A DNA stretch of 64,000 nucleotides from Planctomycetaceae bacterium (GTDB lineage Bacteria > Planctomycetota > Planctomycetia > Planctomycetales > Planctomycetaceae). The stretch is taken from contig JAKFUG010000012.1 in the NCBI GenBank assembly GCA_021732785.1, forward strand, positions 1 to 64,000. Reading direction: 5' to 3'. Under the pieces are notes generated by a model, which was not told where the DNA came from, searched no databases, and saw only the letters and a list, made by a program, of their open reading frames with translations. Shown here in pieces: positions 1 through 8,910 of this stretch (within the stretch, counting starts at the first letter, position 1; each line of letters opens with the position of its first letter). A program made the translations under genes and the position numbers.

Positions 1-14
1 AAAAGTTCAGAGCG

Positions 15-45
15 GACGCCCAGGGATTCTGATCCCTGGGGCTCA
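15..45 (-). terminator. Intrinsic terminator hairpin of the CCCAGGGAT family
   Basis: Arms CCCAGGGAT (19-27) and ATCCCTGGG (32-40) lie just past the stop codon of the minus-strand PQQ-repeat gene. The same hairpin recurs 3' of genes at about 2.35, 4.23, 46.6 and 60.9 kb, with a variant at 30.68 kb, which supports a terminator role. The T-tract of this copy is weak. Confidence 0.6.
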
Positions 46-55
46 TCATTTCCCA

Positions 56-1348
56 TTACTTCGCAGCGATGTCGTACACCATCAGATGGTTCTGCTCGCG
101 GAGATAGAGCTTACCATCCACCACAACCGGATGCGCCCAGCCTTCGCGTTCGATGATCTCCGGCTTGAACGACCCTTTGAGATGGAAGCCGTTCGGCGTG
201 GCTTCGATCAGCGCGACCTGGCCGCTCTGATAACGAAAGATGAGATGACCGTCGACATACGTGACCCCCGCGGAGCCGTTGCCGATATCGCGGCTTTCAC
301 TCGCGGCTTCCCACACCGTTTTGCCCGTCGCCATGTCGACGCAGACCGGAAAACCCTTGTTGTGGCCGTGTCCGAAGTAGATGTGATCGCCGACGAGCAC
401 CATCCCGCCGTGATGATTTTGCAATTCGTTGCTGCGGTGGTAATAGACTTCTTCCGCCTTCACACCGACGCCATCGCGGGAGAGTTTCAGCAGTGCGGAA
501 CCGCCGTCGTTGTAACCGCTCGAAGTGAAGACGTAATCGCCTTTGACGATACACGTCGGGATGTTCGCAGTCCCGTTGGCGACCTTGTTGTACGTCCAGA
601 GGTGCTTGCCATCGCGGGCCCGGACGCCGATTGCCCCCCGGCCCGCCAGGGTGACATACTGCTTCACTCCCGCGGCTTCGCTGATGACAATCGATGAATA
701 ACCGGCACCGGCCTTGCCCGCGCCTCCTTCATCGGGAACCGCGGAGGCCCAGACTTCCTTACCGTCCAGCTTGTTCAGACAGACAATCATCGCGCCATCG
801 CCGCCCGGCGTGCAGAGAACGTGATCGCCGTCCACGAGCGGGGATTCCGAGAAGCCCCAGCCGGACATCATCTTCCCGCCCCATTCCTTGAAATTGTGCT
901 GCCACACGACTTCGCCGGTCTCAGCCTTCAGGCTGGAAATCCCGCCGTTCGATGACACGGCATACAAGCGGTCGCCATCAATCGTCGGCGTGCAACGAGA
1001 ACCGTCGTAGCCGTGCTTGGGAACCTGATCGGTGATCGGTTTCGTCCAAACGATCTGATGCGATTTGAGATCGACCGCGATCACATTTTGCCCGTCGGGA
1101 AGATTGCCGGTGGTGTAGAGCCGGTCCCCTTGAATCGACACGCTGGCAAAACCGCCGCCGAAGCCATCGAGCTTCCATAACAGCTTGGGGGGAGACGCGG
1201 TCCAGTCGGCGTTGATGCCCTTGAAATCGCTGCGGTTTTCACGGCCGGGACCCCGCCATTGCGGCCAGTCGCCGCTGGGAGCCGCCGCCATCGCAGTGAC
1301 GGTGGGAGCAAGGAAACACACCGTGAGCAGGAGGCTCCATCGACGCAT
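56..1348 (-). CDS. Exported PQQ-binding-like beta-propeller repeat protein
   Basis: About 430 residues. The ATG at 1348 is chosen because it starts a clean signal peptide (MRRWSLLLTVCFLAP... ending near AMAAA); an upstream in-frame extension has no such logic. The mature part opens with WPQWRGPGRENRS, the typical start of planctomycete outer-membrane-assembly-like PQQ propellers, and continues with repeated blades carrying VWxxxF or LLWK-type strands and G-D-x-[LV]-Y turns. Proteins of this family fold as seven- or eight-bladed propellers. Some bind PQQ, but many are structural or ligand-binding, and no quinoprotein catalytic set can be asserted here. It stands alone with a hairpin terminator after it. 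Exported location is well supported; substrate is unknown. Confidence 0.85.
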   Translation of the reverse strand: MRRWSLLLTVCFLAPTVTAMAAAPSGDWPQWRGPGRENRSDFKGINADWTASPPKLLWKLDGFGGGFASVSIQGDRLYTTGNLPDGQNVIAVDLKSHQIVWTKPITDQVPKHGYDGSRCTPTIDGDRLYAVSSNGGISSLKAETGEVVWQHNFKEWGGKMMSGWGFSESPLVDGDHVLCTPGGDGAMIVCLNKLDGKEVWASAVPDEGGAGKAGAGYSSIVISEAAGVKQYVTLAGRGAIGVRARDGKHLWTYNKVANGTANIPTCIVKGDYVFTSSGYNDGGSALLKLSRDGVGVKAEEVYYHRSNELQNHHGGMVLVGDHIYFGHGHNKGFPVCVDMATGKTVWEAASESRDIGNGSAGVTYVDGHLIFRYQSGQVALIEATPNGFHLKGSFKPEIIEREGWAHPVVVDGKLYLREQNHLMVYDIAAK

Positions 1349-1648
1349 GGCAAGAACTTTCCAACAGGCACGAGGATCGGCGGGCGGGACAATTGGCAGG
1401 CAGGATTCCCGCAAGGAAATCCGTCGTCAAAGACAAATTGGCAAGCGGAGATTATACGGCTTGTACGGAAACGGCGGCAATGGTGCGGAGGGCGGGACGC
1501 GGATGGGGTCGTGGTACAGTTTTGCGGACAGGGAGTCGGGGCAGGGGCCCCGACCTATGATGCTGTCGAAGGGTCATCATTTCGTAGGACGGGGCCCCCG
1601 CCCCGTCTCTTCAAACTGGACCACGGCTGCGAATGACGGGTGAACGTT
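1349..1648. other. Intergenic gap with G/C-rich inverted repeat
   Basis: No gene is seen in these 300 bases. They hold the 5' region of the minus-strand PQQ-repeat gene and, at 1535-1608, an inverted repeat also found near 42.65 kb. Confidence 0.5.
1535..1608. repeat. Dispersed G/C-rich inverted repeat, copy A
   Basis: GTCGGGGCAGGGGCCCCGAC at 1535-1554 pairs with GACGGGGCCCCCGCCCCGTC at about 1588-1607 around a roughly 33-base centre. A close relative, with the same GGGCCCCGA-CTATG core and the same arrangement, is at 42654-42725. Both lie 3' of or between genes. The repeat is probably a REP-like intergenic element. Confidence 0.6.
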
Positions 1649-2308
1649 TCAGACGCGACGCCAGCGGCCGCGGAATGTCGGTGCCCCGGCTTGCGTGCGG
1701 CGACGATGGAAACTGGTGAGGTAGTCCATGTCGTGCTGCGGCGTGTGCCCTTCCGGCGGCGCAAGGGGCGTGAACCATTCCGCGTGGTTCATCAACCCGG
1801 CAATCACGTGGAAATAATCTTCGACATCGGTCCACGAATGGACTTCACCGCCGGGCTTCACGACGTTGGCGAGCATGACGACAAATTCATCGGTGAAGAG
1901 CCGGCGTTTGCGATGTTTTCGCTTCCACCACGGATCGGGAAAGTAGACGTGGGCCTTCGATACCGAATGCGGTTGAATCCGCTTCTGCAAAATCTCGCGG
2001 GCATCACCACCAATGACGCGGCCATTCGGTAGTTGGCGTTTCTGCAACCGCCGCGCTCCCCGACGGCCCTCTTTGTAATCGAGTTCCAACCCGAGAAAAT
2101 TGACATCCGGCTGCGTGGTCACCGCATTGAACAGATACATCCCGCGACCACAGCCGATGTCGAGTTCCACCGGGTGATCGTTGCCGAAGAACTCGGTCCA
2201 CTCGATCACCCCCGACACATCGGTCACCGTGCGGAAGTAGGGAAAGAGATCCCGCCGCGGATCGGGCGAATCGTCAGTTTCATCATCAGTCACTGCGGAA
2301 GTCATCAT
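1649..2308 (-). CDS. trmB: tRNA (guanine-N7-)-methyltransferase
   Basis: 219 residues, normal for the family. It should methylate N7 of G46 in the tRNA variable loop using S-adenosylmethionine, in the cytoplasm. The SAM-binding motif ELDIGCGRGMYL follows a short N-terminal segment, LGLELD is the second nucleotide-contacting strand, and VYFPDPWWKRKHRKRR is the diagnostic TrmB signature, with W and K instead of the commoner P-x-K-x-R/H pattern. The C-terminus (TSFHRRRTQAG...RGRWRRV) resembles the T-x-x-E/R-R-x-R substrate loop of the family. Its start lies about 60 bases beyond the beta-helix gene stop, with a hairpin terminator between, so it may be transcribed separately. Confidence 0.93.
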   Translation of the reverse strand: MMTSAVTDDETDDSPDPRRDLFPYFRTVTDVSGVIEWTEFFGNDHPVELDIGCGRGMYLFNAVTTQPDVNFLGLELDYKEGRRGARRLQKRQLPNGRVIGGDAREILQKRIQPHSVSKAHVYFPDPWWKRKHRKRRLFTDEFVVMLANVVKPGGEVHSWTDVEDYFHVIAGLMNHAEWFTPLAPPEGHTPQHDMDYLTSFHRRRTQAGAPTFRGRWRRV

Positions 2309-2340
2309 CGGAACATCAACAATATCAAGTTATTAGCGGA

Positions 2341-2367
2341 AGCCCAGGGAAGGCCTTCCCTGGGATG
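2341..2367 (-). terminator. Intrinsic terminator hairpin of the CCCAGGGA family
   Basis: CCCAGGGA-AGGCCT-TCCCTGGG at 2343-2364 lies directly after the stop of the beta-helix gene (2369) and before the trmB start. It is a perfect 22-base palindrome, and a copy of the hairpin seen 3' of other genes in the window. Confidence 0.6.
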
Positions 2368-2368
2368 A

Positions 2369-3685
2369 TTATGCTTTCGGTAATTGGACGACGGTCTGGG
2401 CGAACCCGGCGATTTGATTGTCGGCAAGCTGCATGTCTTTCGTGTCCGCACCGAGGCGAATGCCGATGCGCTGCTCGGCCGCGCGGGTTTCCTTCAGCTC
2501 ATTACGACGAATGGTGACGGATTCCGTTCCACCCTGCACGTCAATCGCGATGCCCGTCGCTCCGCCGCTGTTGATGACGATGTTGTCCTCGATCACATTG
2601 CGATGGGCGCAGAACGACGGACCACGTTCCGGACGGAAAAGGATGCCCACCTGCGTGCTGTTGGTGATGGTGTTGCGGCGAATCAGATTGTCGGTATCGC
2701 GATGGCCGATGGATAAGCCGGTCACGTTGCCATCGATCAGGTTGTCTTCCGCGAGGCCGTACTTGACGCCCCAGCAGAAGAAGAGGCCAATGTTGTTTTT
2801 TTCGAGGCGATTGCGGCGGATGATGGGCCGCTGCGATCCCGAACCGGGGTGCAAGCCGAGCCCCGCGTGACCGTGGCTGTGGCAGTCTTCGACGAGCACG
2901 TCGTGACAAATCTGCCAGCTCAAACCATCGCCGTTGTAGCTTCGGGCGGTCACCTTGCGGAACGTGATGTCCCGGCAATCCTGCAGGAAGACACAACCGG
3001 CGTAGTTGCCGTCGAGGTTTTCGTTGTTCGTGCGGTCGCCATCGAGTGTGATGTCTTCGATGGCGATCGATTCGATTTCCTCGCCGGTGAAGAGCGGGAA
3101 GAGCGCCGACGCCGTCGGTTCGCCGTTCTGCCAGTAGTTCACCTTGAGCGGTTTATCGAGCTTGAAGCGATCGCCACTCCGCGCGATCAAGCGGCGTTTG
3201 AGCACTTCCGGATGACCGTAGTGGGCGTTCTTTACCCGCAGGCAGACGCTGTCGCCAATCTCAAAGCCATGTCCCGGTGACAGCGTGATTTCCTGATCGT
3301 ACCAGTCGGAATCGACCAGCAACTTCGAGGTGCGCGATGGGATCTTGGTGACGATCGAATCTTCACCACTGCCGAGAATCCGCACGCCCGACTTCAGATG
3401 GACTGCCCCGCGGAGAACATACTTGCCGGGCAGGACCTTCACCGTCCCGCCGCCGAGGTTGGCGACGTAATCGACCGCGGCCTGCAACACGCGATGGCTG
3501 TTGCCGACGAGATCGCCGGTCTTCTCGCCGACGGAAACCGTCAGCCGTTCGTCCCAGTTCGGTTCCACCGCGCGGTCAAACGAAGTCGCCCGCGGCTGCG
3601 TCACCGGCGGACGATCTTCCGCCCGCAACGCCATCGCAGAAAGCAATCCCCCCGAGAACGCCAGAAACGACCGTCGCGTGTGCAT
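2369..3685 (-). CDS. Tat-exported right-handed parallel beta-helix protein
   Basis: 438 residues. The N-terminus MHTRRSFLAFSGGLLSAMA is a twin-arginine signal. The body has a pectate-lyase-like entry (AVDYVANLGGGTVKVLPGKY) and then a ladder of beta-helix coils with repeated N-x-[IV]-x-x-N and IRRN-type turns (for example IRRNRLEKNNIGLFF, IRRNTITNSTQVGILF), as in NosD/pectin-lyase-fold proteins. Such proteins act on or bind polysaccharides in the periplasm or outside. No catalytic set can be assigned by eye, so a lyase, an epimerase or a binding role are all possible. An SD-like CGGAG precedes the ATG. A hairpin terminator follows. Confidence 0.8.
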   Translation of the reverse strand: MHTRRSFLAFSGGLLSAMALRAEDRPPVTQPRATSFDRAVEPNWDERLTVSVGEKTGDLVGNSHRVLQAAVDYVANLGGGTVKVLPGKYVLRGAVHLKSGVRILGSGEDSIVTKIPSRTSKLLVDSDWYDQEITLSPGHGFEIGDSVCLRVKNAHYGHPEVLKRRLIARSGDRFKLDKPLKVNYWQNGEPTASALFPLFTGEEIESIAIEDITLDGDRTNNENLDGNYAGCVFLQDCRDITFRKVTARSYNGDGLSWQICHDVLVEDCHSHGHAGLGLHPGSGSQRPIIRRNRLEKNNIGLFFCWGVKYGLAEDNLIDGNVTGLSIGHRDTDNLIRRNTITNSTQVGILFRPERGPSFCAHRNVIEDNIVINSGGATGIAIDVQGGTESVTIRRNELKETRAAEQRIGIRLGADTKDMQLADNQIAGFAQTVVQLPKA

Positions 3686-3783
3686 GGGAAACTCCGAAGA
3701 GTCGAGAGCGGAGAGACGAGAGTCAAGAGCCAGAGAGATGTCGTTTCTCTGACCCTCAACCTTCGACCATCAACCCTCAACCG

Positions 3784-4200
3784 TTACTTGCCCCAACTGT
3801 CGAAGACGCGGACGCTGGCCCACGTTTCTTTGTTTTCGGCGATGAACTGCAGATGACGCGGATGCGTCTGGTACTGATCGTGCGAGGCTTTGTCTTTGAA
3901 GACGGTGCAGAGTGCGATGTGGAAATCGCGTTGATTCACCGGCCGGGCGAGTTCTTCCACCAGCGGACCGGCACCGAAGCAGATCAGGCCGTCGTGGCCA
4001 TCGAGATACTTGTGGCACGCGGCATTGAGCGCCGCAATGTTCGCCGGCGTTGGATCTTTCAGGCTGAAGTAGACATTGTGAACGAGCGGCTTGGACGGGG
4101 GCGTATCGGCGGCCATGATGCGAAATCCTACAGTAGTGAGCAGCGCGGCGCAGACCATTGCACACGGCAGCAAGGGAAGCAGGCGTGAGTTGTGAGACAT
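3784..4200 (-). CDS. Exported Dabb (stress-responsive A/B barrel) family protein
   Basis: About 138 residues. The ATG at 4200 is preferred over a GTG nine bases upstream. A signal peptide (LLPLLPCAMVCAALLTTVG) precedes a ferredoxin-like barrel: VHNVYFSLKDPTPANIAAL opens the domain, followed by FHIALCTVFKDKASHDQYQ and HPRHLQFI, the usual Dabb pattern. Family members are small dimeric proteins, several of unknown function. Secreted Dabb proteins are common in planctomycetes. It sits between two other exported proteins and lacks an obvious own terminator. Confidence 0.75.
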   Translation of the reverse strand: MSHNSRLLPLLPCAMVCAALLTTVGFRIMAADTPPSKPLVHNVYFSLKDPTPANIAALNAACHKYLDGHDGLICFGAGPLVEELARPVNQRDFHIALCTVFKDKASHDQYQTHPRHLQFIAENKETWASVRVFDSWGK

Positions 4201-4213
4201 GGAGGTCACTCTT

Positions 4214-4246
4214 GAAAGAGACCCAGGGATCGCAGTCCCTGGGCTT
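4214..4246 (-). terminator. Intrinsic terminator hairpin of the CCCAGGGA family
   Basis: Arms CCCAGGGA (4222-4229) and TCCCTGGG (4236-4243). On the minus strand the stem is followed by GTCTCTTTC, a short T-rich tail. It lies right after the stop of the sugar dehydrogenase gene (4259). Confidence 0.7.
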
Positions 4247-4258
4247 CATGGGGATACG

Positions 4259-5506
4259 TTACTTCGTGACGAATTTGTAAAGGCCCTGGCCCGTCGGCGA
4301 CACGACGTTGAAGTAGACTTCACCTTCCGCGTCTTCACCATAGCTGATGACCTGCAGCGGATTGCCTTCATAGGCGATGCTGCGGTTCTCGGTGACCGTC
4401 TTCGTCTTCGCGTCGTACTTCAGTGCCCAGAGTTTGCTGCTGACGTAATCGCCATACAGGTAATACCCGGCGAGTTCCGGCACTTTCTTGCCGCGGTAGA
4501 CGTGGCCGCCGGTGATCGATTTGCCGATGTCGTGATGGTATTCCCAGATCGGTTCAATGAGCGAGGAATTCGTGCCGGCACCGTTGGGGGCGAAGACATG
4601 TTTGCCTTCGCGGAGGTTCCAGCCGTAGTTGCCCCCCTTTTCGATGATGTTGATTTCCTCCCACACGTTCTGACCCACATCGGCCGCCCACAGATCGCCG
4701 GTGGTCCGATCGAACGACATCCGCCACACATTGCGTAGACCCAGGGCATACACTTCCGGCCGCGCGATTTCCTGCTTGCCCCCCGCGGCGATCACGTTGA
4801 CGTACGGGTTGTCCTTGGGGATGCTGTACGCCAAGCCCTTGTCCTGCTTGTCGACATCGATCCGCAGGATCTTGCCCAGCGGCGTTTGCAGGTTCTGCGC
4901 GTTGTTGAGCGGATCGTTCCCCGCGCCGCCATCGCCGAGAGCCACGTACAAGTAACCATCCGGACCGAAGCAGATGGTGCCCCCTTTGTGATTCCAGAAG
5001 GGGTGCGTCAGACGGAAGAGTTCCTTTTCCGATGCCGGATCGGCCTTGTTCGGGTCGTCCTTCGAGACGGTGAACCGCGAGATGACGGTCGTTAGCAGCG
5101 GCTCTTTCGTCGAGTAGAAGACGAAGAACTGGCCGTTCTCCTTGTACTTCGGATGGAACGCCATCCCGAGCAGACCCTGTTCGTTTTCGTTGTCCTTGTA
5201 GAGCACTTTCTTCGAGATGTCGAGGAAGATCGACGTCGACTGGGCTCCGACCTTGTTCGTGAAAACGTGGACTTGCCCCTGCTGCTGCGGAACGAACAGC
5301 CGGTTCGAACCATCCCCCGCGTGGGTGAGCAGGATCGGCCGCAACGGCGATGGCTTCCCATTGTCGTCCGGTTCCCAGTTCGCGAACTTCAATTCCGGAA
5401 ACGCCAGCACCGGCTTCACCGGCAACGGCGACGTATTCACCTCCGCCGCCATCGCAGTGAGACTCACGAGGCACAGCGCAACCAACCCGTATCCCAGACG
5501 CATCAT
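4259..5506 (-). CDS. Exported PQQ-dependent sugar dehydrogenase (glucose/sorbosone dehydrogenase family)
   Basis: 415 residues. It starts at 5506 with an ATGATG that overlaps the TGA of the upstream Uma2 gene (ATGA), and an SD-like AGAAAGAAG lies before it. A signal peptide (MMRLGYGLVALCLVSLTAMA) precedes a six-bladed propeller. Recognisable family elements are FVPQQQGQVHVF, EQGLLGMAFHPKY, HKGGTICFGPDGYLYVALGDG, RPEVYALGLRNVWRMSFDR, DVGQNVWEEINIIEKGGNYGW and SITGGHVYRGKKVPELAGYY. Soluble glucose dehydrogenase and related aldose dehydrogenases oxidise sugars with PQQ and calcium in the periplasm. Substrate here is not predictable. Coupling to the Uma2 gene suggests co-transcription rather than shared function. 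Confidence 0.85.
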   Translation of the reverse strand: MMRLGYGLVALCLVSLTAMAAEVNTSPLPVKPVLAFPELKFANWEPDDNGKPSPLRPILLTHAGDGSNRLFVPQQQGQVHVFTNKVGAQSTSIFLDISKKVLYKDNENEQGLLGMAFHPKYKENGQFFVFYSTKEPLLTTVISRFTVSKDDPNKADPASEKELFRLTHPFWNHKGGTICFGPDGYLYVALGDGGAGNDPLNNAQNLQTPLGKILRIDVDKQDKGLAYSIPKDNPYVNVIAAGGKQEIARPEVYALGLRNVWRMSFDRTTGDLWAADVGQNVWEEINIIEKGGNYGWNLREGKHVFAPNGAGTNSSLIEPIWEYHHDIGKSITGGHVYRGKKVPELAGYYLYGDYVSSKLWALKYDAKTKTVTENRSIAYEGNPLQVISYGEDAEGEVYFNVVSPTGQGLYKFVTK

Positions 5507-6231
5507 CGTGACTTCTTTCTCTTGGCGGAATCGGACTCTGTTTTCGGTTTGCATTCCAAACGGTATCGATCATACCCATGCGAGGAGCGCATTCGGGTCA
5601 TTTTCACGTGACAGGTAAAGACGGTGGATTTCATCCACCCTTCGGCGTCGACACGGCGCGCCACGAAGCCGGTTCGACCGCGGCCATAGACTTGAAAGCG
5701 CAAGTCTTCTCCCAGTGCGTCAACCAGCCAGAACTCGGTAACACCTGCCGCGAAGTATGCCTTTGGTAGCTTCAAGGTATCTTTCTTGATTGAACCCCGA
5801 CTCAAGATTTCCGCGACCATGTCGACGCCGCCGACCAATTCGATACCGGAATCCTTCCGTCTTTTCTTCGCAGGCGTGATTGTAACCTGACCGGATTCGA
5901 TGCGACGATGCGACACGAAGACGACGTCCGGTTCGGCGGACAGTCCGGCCTCGACAGAAGAAACGCGGGTGCTATCACCGAGAACGATTCCCATATCGTC
6001 CTCAAGAAGACGGTTGGCGATAACACGCAAAATCTCCACCTTGGGAGTTCCGTGGGTAAAGATTTCTTCTGGCGACATGTCGATCTCGATACGGCCTTGA
6101 ACGAAGTCGATCCGACACGATTCAGGAAATTCTGGTGAGAAGGCCCAGCGACGGAACGACCTCAAGCTCCCGATTCCCTCGGGAATCTCGATATCGGTCT
6201 CCGTTTCAGAATTGAGCACATGCGCATACAT
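5503..6231 (-). CDS. Uma2 family endonuclease (DUF820), first copy
   Basis: 242 residues. The Uma2 fold is a PD-(D/E)XK nuclease. Visible elements are GRIEIDMSPEE near residue 47, the catalytic-type SAEPDVVFV, MVAEILSRGS with K and the downstream YFAAGVTEFWLVD. The C-terminal tail is basic (KRKKSR). It is a paralogue of the gene at 7172-7876, sharing the opening SLxxFRRWAFSxxFP and the IEIDMSPE motif. Uma2 genes are hugely expanded in cyanobacteria and planctomycetes, and their biological role is unsettled. The stop overlaps the next gene's start by four bases (ATGA). Confidence 0.85.
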   Translation of the reverse strand: MYAHVLNSETETDIEIPEGIGSLRSFRRWAFSPEFPESCRIDFVQGRIEIDMSPEEIFTHGTPKVEILRVIANRLLEDDMGIVLGDSTRVSSVEAGLSAEPDVVFVSHRRIESGQVTITPAKKRRKDSGIELVGGVDMVAEILSRGSIKKDTLKLPKAYFAAGVTEFWLVDALGEDLRFQVYGRGRTGFVARRVDAEGWMKSTVFTCHVKMTRMRSSHGYDRYRLECKPKTESDSAKRKKSR

Positions 6232-6347
6232 CGCTACAAATCTTTCACATGGCGTCTAGATCGACCGGTAGTTTAGTCATACCGCTGAGCGGCGAAAACT
6301 CTGGCGGACGGTTCACGGAACCTCGAATTGATCGCGAACTGGCTGAG

Positions 6348-7142
6348 CTACTTAACGGACCGCTTCTTCGTTCTGTCCGGTTCAATCTTCAAGAGTGCTT
6401 TGATGAGGCTCTTATTAAATTTGGAAGCGTCGTCGGCAAAGTGCGCGCGGCGGTGACAATTCGGACAAAGCGCGATCACGTGTGCGGGATGATCTGGACC
6501 CTCATCGGAGAGTTGATGAGTGTGGTGTGGTTCCAAATAGGGACTTCCATCTGCCTTGTCGAAAGGAGCGTGGACATCGCAGCCTTCACAAATCCCGCCA
6601 GCACGCAATAGCACATATCGCTTAATTGCAGTGGAACGAACGCGAAAAATAGTCTCCCGCACACTCGCTGGAGCCGAGGGCTTTTCAGCCAGAAGAGCCG
6701 CGGCTCGAAGCTCGTCCATGTTTGCCTCCAACAAGGCTTCGTCGTCCAAGTCGGACAAACCCCTCTTTCGACGATCATTGATCAGCTTCCGAATTTGTTC
6801 AGAAACTTCCGCACCAGGTGTCGTGATGCTGCGGGGGTAATTCGCCCATGTGAGAAATGGAATGTGACGACAGATTATCCCGAGCGAAATTGCTGGCTGA
6901 ATTCGTGCGAAATTCGTGATTTGCGCACCATATCTGTTAGGCCGATCTTTTCGCAGTTTTGTCCGAGAATTTACGACCGCAGTAGCGTAGAAGCCATAGC
7001 CGGCAATGTAGATAACGACTTCGTCGTCTGGAACAGCCCCTTTCGGTACAGTCCATAGTGTTGCGTCACCTCGCGACGCTTTGTCGAGAAAGGCCTTATC
7101 GCGGTTGCTAACGCCACCTTGAATGACATGCAGATTTGACAT
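6348..7142 (-). CDS. HNH endonuclease with N-terminal EVE/PUA-like domain
   Basis: About 264 residues from the ATG at 7142; a GTG at 7217 would add 25 residues and overlap the upstream Uma2 gene. The N-terminal third (ATLWTVPKGAVPDDEVVIYI then GFYATAVV, then LTWANYPRSITTPGAEV) resembles EVE-like modified-base-binding domains. The C-terminal half is a clear HNH module: CEGC, LEPHHTHQLSDEG, VIALCPNCHRRAHF, with two CxxC zinc-knuckle pairs and the HH/H/H catalytic pattern. EVE-HNH fusions include modification-dependent restriction enzymes; assignment to that group is an inference. It is flanked on both sides by Uma2 genes on the same strand. No clear ribosome binding site was seen. Confidence 0.8.
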   Translation of the reverse strand: MSNLHVIQGGVSNRDKAFLDKASRGDATLWTVPKGAVPDDEVVIYIAGYGFYATAVVNSRTKLRKDRPNRYGAQITNFARIQPAISLGIICRHIPFLTWANYPRSITTPGAEVSEQIRKLINDRRKRGLSDLDDEALLEANMDELRAAALLAEKPSAPASVRETIFRVRSTAIKRYVLLRAGGICEGCDVHAPFDKADGSPYLEPHHTHQLSDEGPDHPAHVIALCPNCHRRAHFADDASKFNKSLIKALLKIEPDRTKKRSVK

Positions 7143-7171
7143 GATGACAAAATCGATACTTGATCGATCCT

Positions 7172-7876
7172 TCAAAGCTGATGTGAAAATCCCCGCATTT
7201 CCAGCGAATAGTCCCACATCGGCTTGCGGATTCGTTTCCTCGTCAGACGCAAGCGGGCCTGCATGACCGAGGATTCGCGGAAGCCTTCGGCGTCGGGCAC
7301 CGTCGGCACAAATGCTGCTTCACCCCGTGAGTAGATGTCGAATTGCAGATTTCGTCCGCGACCGTCGACCAGCCAGTATTCACGGACCCCGGCGGCGAAA
7401 TAACGTTCGGGGAGCACGACCGTGTCTTTCTGCACCGAGGAATCACTGACGAACTCCACTACCACATCGGGAGGGCCGACGATTTCGATCATCCCGTCAT
7501 CGCTTTTAGACTTCGATGGTCGAAACTTGACGCGGCCACTTTCCACGGAAGCCCGCGAAACAAACACGGCATCCGGTTCCACCGACAGACCGGCTTTCGC
7601 ACAATGCACGCGGCTGCGATCGCTGAAGACCCAACCGAGCCGGTGCTGCTTCACCCAGTGATGCAGCACCGACGTCAACTCCGTCTTCGGGAAGTTGTGA
7701 TTGAACAGGTCTTCGGGTGACATGTCGATCTCGATTGCGTCCCGAACGTAATCGATCCGCCCGGTGGTTGGGAAACGATCGGAAAACGCCCACCGCCGAA
7801 ACCGCGCGAGCGAGTCGATCCTCTCGGGGATTGCCACCGTCGGTGTTTCTAGCGCGTTGAATTGAATGGTAGACAT
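7172..7876 (-). CDS. Uma2 family endonuclease (DUF820), second copy
   Basis: 234 residues. Same fold as the copy at 5503-6231: SLARFRRWAFSDRFP, AIEIDMSPEDLF, the catalytic-type SVEPDAVFVSR, DVVVEFVSDSS, then YFAAGVREYWLVD. All expected PD-(D/E)XK positions appear intact. It is followed 29 bases later by the HNH gene, so the three genes may be one transcript. The two Uma2 copies are clearly related but diverged throughout, so the duplication is not recent. Confidence 0.85.
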   Translation of the reverse strand: MSTIQFNALETPTVAIPERIDSLARFRRWAFSDRFPTTGRIDYVRDAIEIDMSPEDLFNHNFPKTELTSVLHHWVKQHRLGWVFSDRSRVHCAKAGLSVEPDAVFVSRASVESGRVKFRPSKSKSDDGMIEIVGPPDVVVEFVSDSSVQKDTVVLPERYFAAGVREYWLVDGRGRNLQFDIYSRGEAAFVPTVPDAEGFRESSVMQARLRLTRKRIRKPMWDYSLEMRGFSHQL

Positions 7877-7909
7877 TTCTCGAACTCGTCTCTGTGAACC
7901 ACCGGCTCG

Positions 7910-8824
7910 TTACGCCAACTCGGCGCGCACGGTTTCCAGCAGCTTCTTGGTCGCCTTGATGCCTTCCGGTTCGCTGAGTTTGCTGCCTTCGTATTCGATA
8001 CCAACGTAGCCGCGGTAGCCGAACGAGAGGACGAGGGGGAGCATCTTGCGGTAGTCGGTGTGGATTTCGTTCCCGGCGTCGTCGAAATCGTGCGACTTCG
8101 CGGAAACGCCCTTGGCAAACGGCATCAGATCGGCGACGCCCTGATATCGGTCGTACTGAATCTTCTGCCCGATGACGCGGAAGTTGCCGAAGTCGGGCAG
8201 TGTGCCGCAACCGGGGTGATTGACCTTGCGCATCACTTCGGCAAGCCAGGCTCCATTCGATGACAACCCGCCGTGGTTTTCGACGATCACGCCGATGTTG
8301 TGCGTCGCACCGAACTCGCTGAGCTTCCGGAGTCCATCGGCCGCGCGGGCGACTTGCTCCCAATACGTACCGCTGCTTTGAGCATTCACGCGAATGGAGT
8401 GGCAACCGAGGAACTTGGCCCACTCGATCCAGCGGTAATGATTTTCGACGGCTTGCTGCCGCTTCTTTTCATCGGCGTCGCCGAGCGCTCCTTCGCCATC
8501 GCACATGATGAGGACACTCTTCACGCCGACGTCATCGGCCCGCTTCTTGAGTTCCTTCATGGCCGCGTCGTCGGCTTTCTTGTCCTTGTAGAACTGATTG
8601 ACGTACTCGACCGCTTCGATGCCATACTCTTCCTTCGCAATTTTGGCGAAGTCCATCGGGTCGGCCTGCTTGGCAAAGAAGGCCTTGTGCAGCGACCACT
8701 GGGCAATCGAAATGTCGAACAACGGAGCCTTCTGCTGCGCGAACACGGCGCGCGGCAACAGTGCTGCTCCCGCCAAGGCGGCGGACGCGGACAGAAACTC
8801 TCGGCGGCGCATCGGGGTCGACAT
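7910..8824 (-). CDS. Tat-exported sugar phosphate isomerase/epimerase-like TIM-barrel protein
   Basis: 304 residues. The N-terminus [19 protein letters not shown] (from the second in-frame ATG) is a Tat signal, ending AVFAQ. The rest matches the xylose-isomerase-like TIM barrel (AP endonuclease 2 superfamily): [53 protein letters not shown] and the late metal-site element [17 protein letters not shown]. Members isomerise or epimerise sugars with a divalent metal bound by E, D and H. Exported versions are numerous in planctomycetes and their substrates are mostly unknown. It ends 33 bases before the Uma2 gene. Confidence 0.8.
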   Translation of the reverse strand: MSTPMRRREFLSASAALAGAALLPRAVFAQQKAPLFDISIAQWSLHKAFFAKQADPMDFAKIAKEEYGIEAVEYVNQFYKDKKADDAAMKELKKRADDVGVKSVLIMCDGEGALGDADEKKRQQAVENHYRWIEWAKFLGCHSIRVNAQSSGTYWEQVARAADGLRKLSEFGATHNIGVIVENHGGLSSNGAWLAEVMRKVNHPGCGTLPDFGNFRVIGQKIQYDRYQGVADLMPFAKGVSAKSHDFDDAGNEIHTDYRKMLPLVLSFGYRGYVGIEYEGSKLSEPEGIKATKKLLETVRAELA

Positions 8825-8910
8825 CGGTCAGCTTTCTATTCCAGAAGATGTGGGCAGAGGGATGCGATATTCTACGGCGAACCGCGATGCGACAAAAGGA
8901 TGCGCATTCG

